From Pelagadaptatus aseana (GTDB taxonomy: Bacteria > Pseudomonadota > Gammaproteobacteria > Pseudomonadales > Cellvibrionaceae): 64,000 nt of DNA. Both the position numbers and the translations under genes were made by a program. The DNA lies in NCBI GenBank assembly GCA_040365065.1, contig BAABNI010000003.1, forward strand, positions 1 to 64,000, given 5' to 3'. The notes beneath the pieces are model-generated. The model had not been told where the DNA came from. It did not search any database and saw only the letters and a list, made by a program, of their open reading frames with translations. This document shows, piece by piece, positions 60,005-64,000 of this stretch. Numbering within the stretch: the stretch's first letter is position 1; every line of letters starts with the position of its first letter.

Positions 60005-61071
60005 CAGTCAAAACTCCTCATGGCCAGGCCAGTAGCAATCATCAGGGACGGCGCATCATTAGCCAAAGCAGTAGCATTCACCCGAGAGGAGACAGACATA
60101 TTGGAAAAGGGATTGGCTACCGTAGCCTGAGTCCCCAATCGAGATTCAATCAATTCGCAGAGGCCCTCCAGTGAGGCCACACCTCCAGCCAGCACAATAT
60201 GATCTACGTCATTATATTGACTGGAAGAAAAGAAGAATTGCAGCGACCGAGTCACTTGCTGCACCACCACATCCTTAAAGGGCTCAAGCACCTCAGCCTC
60301 ATAGTCATCGGGGAGACCACCCTGCTTCTTGGCCAGCCCCGCCTCTTCCATGGATAAACCGTAGCGACGCTGGATTTCCTCAGTCAACTGCTTGCCACCG
60401 AACAACTGCTCACGCATATAGACAGTTTTACCGCCCACCAACACGCTCAACGTGGTCATGGTTGCACCGATATCAACAACCGCAACCACCTGATCCTGCT
60501 GATCTTCAAACTGCTCAGCAATCAGACTGAAGGCCCGCTCCATGGTATAGGCTTCAACATCGACGACTTTTGGCGTCAGGCCACCCTGCTCCAAAGCACC
60601 CACACGCAAATCAACGTTTTCTCGACGGCAGGCTGCTAACAGAACATCGACCTGTTCAGGGTTATTTTCGGACTCCCCCTGAACCTCGAAGTCAATCGCC
60701 ACTTCTTCCAGCGGGTAAGGAATGTATTGATCCGCCTCCAGAGAAATCTGGGTCTCGAGGGCATCGTCACTCAAGCCCGAAGGCATTTCGATGACCTTGG
60801 TAATCACCGCAGAACCCGCCACAGCCACCGCTGCGTCTTTTACCTTGGATTTGGATAATTGATAAGCACCCGCAATGGCTTCACCCACAGCGTCCGCTTC
60901 ATTGATATTTTTTTCGACAACAGCATTCGGGGGTAAGGCTTTTACCGCACAACTTTCAACGCGATAGCGGTCTCCCTGTCGGCTGAGCTCGAGCAATTTG
61001 ACCGAAGTGGAACTGATATCAAGTCCCAGCATCGGCTTGGATTTACGCTCCAAGAACCCCAAAATTCCCAT
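60004..61071 (-). CDS. pilM: type IV pilus assembly ATPase-like protein PilM
   Basis: Actin-like cytoplasmic protein that binds ATP and PilN. 355 residues with the actin-fold phosphate loops: LGLDISSTSVKLLEL and VVDIGATMTTLSVLV, and the adenosine segment VLAGGVASLEGLCELIE. First gene of the pilMNOPQ-aroKB-damX operon. Confidence 0.96.
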   Translation of the reverse strand: MGILGFLERKSKPMLGLDISSTSVKLLELSRQGDRYRVESCAVKALPPNAVVEKNINEADAVGEAIAGAYQLSKSKVKDAAVAVAGSAVITKVIEMPSGLSDDALETQISLEADQYIPYPLEEVAIDFEVQGESENNPEQVDVLLAACRRENVDLRVGALEQGGLTPKVVDVEAYTMERAFSLIAEQFEDQQDQVVAVVDIGATMTTLSVLVGGKTVYMREQLFGGKQLTEEIQRRYGLSMEEAGLAKKQGGLPDDYEAEVLEPFKDVVVQQVTRSLQFFFSSSQYNDVDHIVLAGGVASLEGLCELIESRLGTQATVANPFSNMSVSSRVNATALANDAPSLMIATGLAMRSFD

Positions 61072-61107
61072 TTCTTTTTCTATTTCCGTAACTTAGGTGC
61101 ACTTCAT

Positions 61108-61135
61108 GTTATAGCACTTTAACTAAAACCTGCAA
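61108..61135 (-). promoter_or_regulatory. predicted promoter of the pilM operon
   Basis: On the minus strand -35 TTGCAG and -10 TATAAC are 16 bp apart, about 37 bp before the pilM start. The -35 lies in a small palindrome CTGCAACTTGCAG (61130-61142) in the gap shared with mrcA. Confidence 0.6.
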
Positions 61136-61225
61136 CTTGCAGCCCGTATGTAAACACAAAAAAAAACCTTATACTGTGAACCAGTTTTAGCCTGTGGCTC
61201 GTAAGCCATTAATTCAAAAGAAAAA

Positions 61226-63751
61226 ATGACCTTGAAAACCCCAATTATCCGAATCCTGGCCTGGCTCACCCTCACCGCCATTTTTGGCGGCATAGCGGCC
61301 ATGGCCAGCATCTACCTGTATCTCAGCCCCAAGCTCCCGCCTGTGGAATCATTGCGGCAAACTAAATTACAGACCCCTTTGCGCGTATTTTCCAGTGAGG
61401 GCTACCTTATTGGTGAATTTGGCGAAAAAAGACGCCGACCCATTGATTTTGAGAGTGCACCCGAAGACTTTATTAACGCCCTGCTGGCTGCGGAAGACGA
61501 CGGTTTCTATCAACACAGCGGCGTTGACATTGCCGGACTGCTCAGAGCCGCCTCACAGCTTGTCACCTCCGGCCAGATACAGACAGGCGGCAGCACCATC
61601 ACCATGCAGGTGGCGCGCAATTTTTTCCTGAGCCGCAAGCAGACATTTACCCGAAAATTCAATGAAATCCTGCTGGCGCTGCAAATTGAATCCGAGCTCA
61701 GCAAGGAGGAAATCCTCGAGCTCTACATAAACAAGATCTACCTCGGCAATCGCGCCTACGGCATTCAGTCCGCTGCCAAGGTCTACTACGGTAAAGACAT
61801 CCGCGAACTCGACTTGGCCCAGCTGGCCATGATTGCCGGCTTGCCCAAAGCCCCGTCCACCTTCAACCCGATTGTGAATCCCGAGCGCGCACTGATTCGC
61901 CGCAACTGGATTTTGGGGCGCATGCTGTCACTGGGGATGATTGACGCCAGCCAGCACAACGACGCAGTAAAAGCCCCAGTCACTGCCAGCTTTCATGGCA
62001 CCAAGTTTGATTTTAACGCTCCCTACATAGCCGAAATGGCCCGCCAGAAAGCCATTCAGTTGCTCGGAGAAGCAGCCTACACCGATGGCTATAAAGTCTT
62101 CACCAGCATCGATGCCAAGCTTCAGCAAACTGCCCAGACTGCAGTCATCAATGGCCTGCTGACCTACGACCAGCGTCACGGTTATCGCGGCCCCGAAGCC
62201 CAACTGCCTGAGCCACCTGCGATTGAATCGCCCGCCCCTGAAACTCAGACAATCAATGAGACGTCATTGCCTGCGGCCTTCCCACCAGATTGGCTGAAGA
62301 CACTGCAGCGCACCCCCACTCTCGGCACTCTCACACCAGCCGTCGTGCTGACAACAACTGAAAAAACCGCCAGCGTACTGATGGCCGACGCAACCATTGT
62401 GGAACTGCAATGGGAAGACGGCTTCAACAGTGCACGCCCCTATATTGATGAGAACACGCGCGGGTCCGCACCCAAGACCATAACCGATGTGGTCGCCCGC
62501 GGAGACCTGATCCGCCTCGATACAAACGAAGACGGACGTTGGCAACTGTCCCAGATCCCAGCAGCTCAGGCCGCTCTGGTGGCAATCAACCCCAATAACG
62601 GCCAGATAAAATCACTGGTTGGCGGCTTTGACTTTCAACAGAGCCACTTTAACCGGGCCACTCAGGCCGAACGTCAACCGGGCTCGAACTTCAAGCCTTT
62701 CATTTACACCGCAGCTCTGGAGCACGGCTTCACCCCAGCCACCATCATCAACGATGCACCCATTGTGTTTAATGATGCCTCTCTGGAAGGCACCTGGCGC
62801 CCGGAAAATGCCAGCGGAAAATTCTTTGGTCCCACCCGCCTGCGTCAGGCTCTGTTCAAATCACGCAATCTGGTATCCATTCGGGTGCTGCGCAGCACCG
62901 GCATTCAGCCAACCATTGCCGGCATGGACCGGTTTGGCTTTGACGCCTCGCAACTGCCCAAAGACCTCTCCCTGGCGCTTGGCAGCCACGCCATGACGCC
63001 ACTGAAAGTTGCCAGCGCTTACACCGTATTCGCCAACGGTGGCTATCAGATTGAACCCTATCTGGTAGAGCGCATAGTAACTAACGATGACAGCATCATT
63101 TATCAGGCCAACCCCTTACTAGTATGCAAAGAATGTGAAGAGGAAACCGCAATAGCAGCGGAGGAGAGCGACCCGAGTCTGTCGGATCTTGAAGCCGCTC
63201 TGGCCGCAGAATTCAACAGCGATGAGCAACAGCCTTCCGAGCCAGACCAGCCCCGCATCGCGCCACGAGTCATTGCCCCACAGGTTGCCTATCTCATCGA
63301 TGACATGCTGCGCGACGTCATCAAGAAAGGCACAGGGCGTAAGGCCAAGCAGCTGGGACGCAATGATCTTGCCGGAAAGACCGGCACCACCAACGGCCCC
63401 AAGGATGCCTGGTTCTCAGGCTACAGCTCTCACATGGTAACCACCACCTGGCTCGGCTTTGATGAAAACTACAACCTCGGACGCCGCGAATACGGTGGCA
63501 CCTCGGCACTGCCCATCTGGATTGAATATATGCGCGAAGCCCTCGCTGGAAAGCCGGAAGCAACCCGCGAACTCCCGGAAGGACTGATCAGCGTCCGCAT
63601 TGATCCCGCCACCGGCAAGCGGGCCCACCCCAACACCCCCGATGCCATTTTCGAAACATTCCGCCTGGAAAATGTGCCGGAGTTTACGCAACAGCGAATA
63701 GAAATCGACAACCAACCGGCTGATGAAGCCCTGCCGGAAGACCTGTTTTAA
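61226..63751 (+). CDS. mrcA: penicillin-binding protein 1A (bifunctional)
   Basis: Class A PBP of 841 residues. Membrane helix (about 10-32), GT51 domain with AAEDDGFYQHSGVD and GGSTITMQVARNFFL, an OB-like insertion (about 300-430), then the transpeptidase with SNFK (QPGSNFKPFIYTAAL), SRN (FKSRNLVSIRVL) and KTGTTNG. The acidic insert (CKECEEETAIAAEE) near 640 is family-typical of PBP1A linkers. It is divergent from pilM, as in Pseudomonas (ponA), and ends before the maeB terminator. Confidence 0.97.
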   Translation: MTLKTPIIRILAWLTLTAIFGGIAAMASIYLYLSPKLPPVESLRQTKLQTPLRVFSSEGYLIGEFGEKRRRPIDFESAPEDFINALLAAEDDGFYQHSGVDIAGLLRAASQLVTSGQIQTGGSTITMQVARNFFLSRKQTFTRKFNEILLALQIESELSKEEILELYINKIYLGNRAYGIQSAAKVYYGKDIRELDLAQLAMIAGLPKAPSTFNPIVNPERALIRRNWILGRMLSLGMIDASQHNDAVKAPVTASFHGTKFDFNAPYIAEMARQKAIQLLGEAAYTDGYKVFTSIDAKLQQTAQTAVINGLLTYDQRHGYRGPEAQLPEPPAIESPAPETQTINETSLPAAFPPDWLKTLQRTPTLGTLTPAVVLTTTEKTASVLMADATIVELQWEDGFNSARPYIDENTRGSAPKTITDVVARGDLIRLDTNEDGRWQLSQIPAAQAALVAINPNNGQIKSLVGGFDFQQSHFNRATQAERQPGSNFKPFIYTAALEHGFTPATIINDAPIVFNDASLEGTWRPENASGKFFGPTRLRQALFKSRNLVSIRVLRSTGIQPTIAGMDRFGFDASQLPKDLSLALGSHAMTPLKVASAYTVFANGGYQIEPYLVERIVTNDDSIIYQANPLLVCKECEEETAIAAEESDPSLSDLEAALAAEFNSDEQQPSEPDQPRIAPRVIAPQVAYLIDDMLRDVIKKGTGRKAKQLGRNDLAGKTGTTNGPKDAWFSGYSSHMVTTTWLGFDENYNLGRREYGGTSALPIWIEYMREALAGKPEATRELPEGLISVRIDPATGKRAHPNTPDAIFETFRLENVPEFTQQRIEIDNQPADEALPEDLF

Positions 63752-63812
63752 ATATCAAGACCGCCGAATTTGTTCCCTACAAATTTTCGGCATACACCCC
63801 GTCCATGGGGAT

Positions 63813-63844
63813 AAAAAAATACCCGCACTTGGCGGGTATTTTTT
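63813..63844. terminator. bidirectional terminator between mrcA and maeB
   Basis: Stem ATACCCGC/GCGGGTAT flanked by seven As and seven Ts, about 60 bp past the mrcA stop and 14 bp past the stop of the convergent malic enzyme gene. Confidence 0.93.
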
Positions 63845-63857
63845 GTTTTGGCTTGGT

Positions 63858-64000
63858 TCAGATGTCAGCCACAGAAACCAAAGGGTAATGCGCCGGATAA
63901 GGCAGCTTCGCTACACCGGTATCCACCGCTGCCTGAGCCACCGCCGCCGCAACAGCACCGAGCAAGCGCGGATCAGTGGGCTTGGGCAAAATATATTCAC
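63858..64000 (-). CDS. maeB: NADP-dependent malic enzyme, C-terminal end (partial)
   Basis: The last 46 residues of a protein that runs off the right edge. Translated on the minus strand the end reads EYILPKPTDPRLLGAVAAAV, followed by AQAAVDTGVAKLPYP and a stop. EYI-x-PKP-x-D-x-R followed by AVA-x-A-A-x-x-TGVA is the C-terminus of bacterial malic enzymes, and maeB lies next to ponA in Pseudomonas. Confidence 0.85.
   Translation of the reverse strand, partial: EYILPKPTDPRLLGAVAAAVAQAAVDTGVAKLPYPAHYPLVSVADI

Overview
The window is a continuous, gene-dense piece of a gammaproteobacterial chromosome, almost all of it housekeeping. Two runs of gene order match the Pseudomonas/Cellvibrio side of the class. 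One is tyrS-mepM-anmK followed by erpA, a bactofilin, a DUF6776 gene and argC. The other is hemE/gltD-gltB-damX-aroB-aroK-pilQPONM-mrcA-maeB, the order known from Pseudomonas aeruginosa around PA5034-PA5046. Base composition is moderate, and the density of c-di-GMP and type IV pilus genes fits a free-living, surface-attaching bacterium. I infer Cellvibrionales or a close relative and cannot name a genus. I see no prophage, insertion sequence, CRISPR array or tRNA gene.

Layout. 1-900: the 5' end of a 16S rRNA gene (minus strand) behind a long leader with four well-formed tandem promoters. 900-9200: tyrS, a LysM/M23 endopeptidase, anmK, an unknown periplasmic coiled-coil protein, then a minus-strand group (argC, DUF6776, bactofilin, erpA, DsrE-like). 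9300-13800: a CLC transporter, hemJ, a ThiD-like kinase and hemL. 13800-16750: a PilZ protein coupled to a DUF1631 gene whose 5' part carries an in-frame stop. 16850-20900: mrcB with an overlapping LpoP-like lipoprotein gene, and a divergent adenosine-kinase-like gene. 20900-25200: DUF2333, PCu(A)C, a LapD-type receptor and a TPR lipoprotein. 25300-31300: dsbD, aroQ, accB-accC, a CheW protein split by a CZB domain, and a thioesterase.

31500-38500: acs, panC, dnaB and the rpsF-rpsR-DUF2232-rplI operon, with two related inverted-repeat elements either side of panC-dnaB. 38700-43900: two small conserved genes, orn, rsgA, an HDOD-GAF protein and psd. 44000-64000: a degenerate HD-GYP protein, hemE, gltD-gltB, the damX-aroB-aroK-pil operon, mrcA, and the C-terminal end of malic enzyme.

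Functional themes. Cell wall: MepM, AnmK, PBP1B with its likely activator, PBP1A, DamX-like and bactofilin. Signalling: PilZ, LapD, HD-GYP, HDOD and CheW-CZB; several have eroded catalytic motifs and so look like receptors rather than enzymes. Heme: HemJ, HemL and HemE. The observations most worth a second look are the in-frame stop in DUF1631, the CZB domain inside CheW, the two related palindromic elements, the four-promoter rrn array, the ThiD-like protein lacking its cysteine, and the LapD-like gene with no LapG beside it. I found no convincing new multi-gene system.
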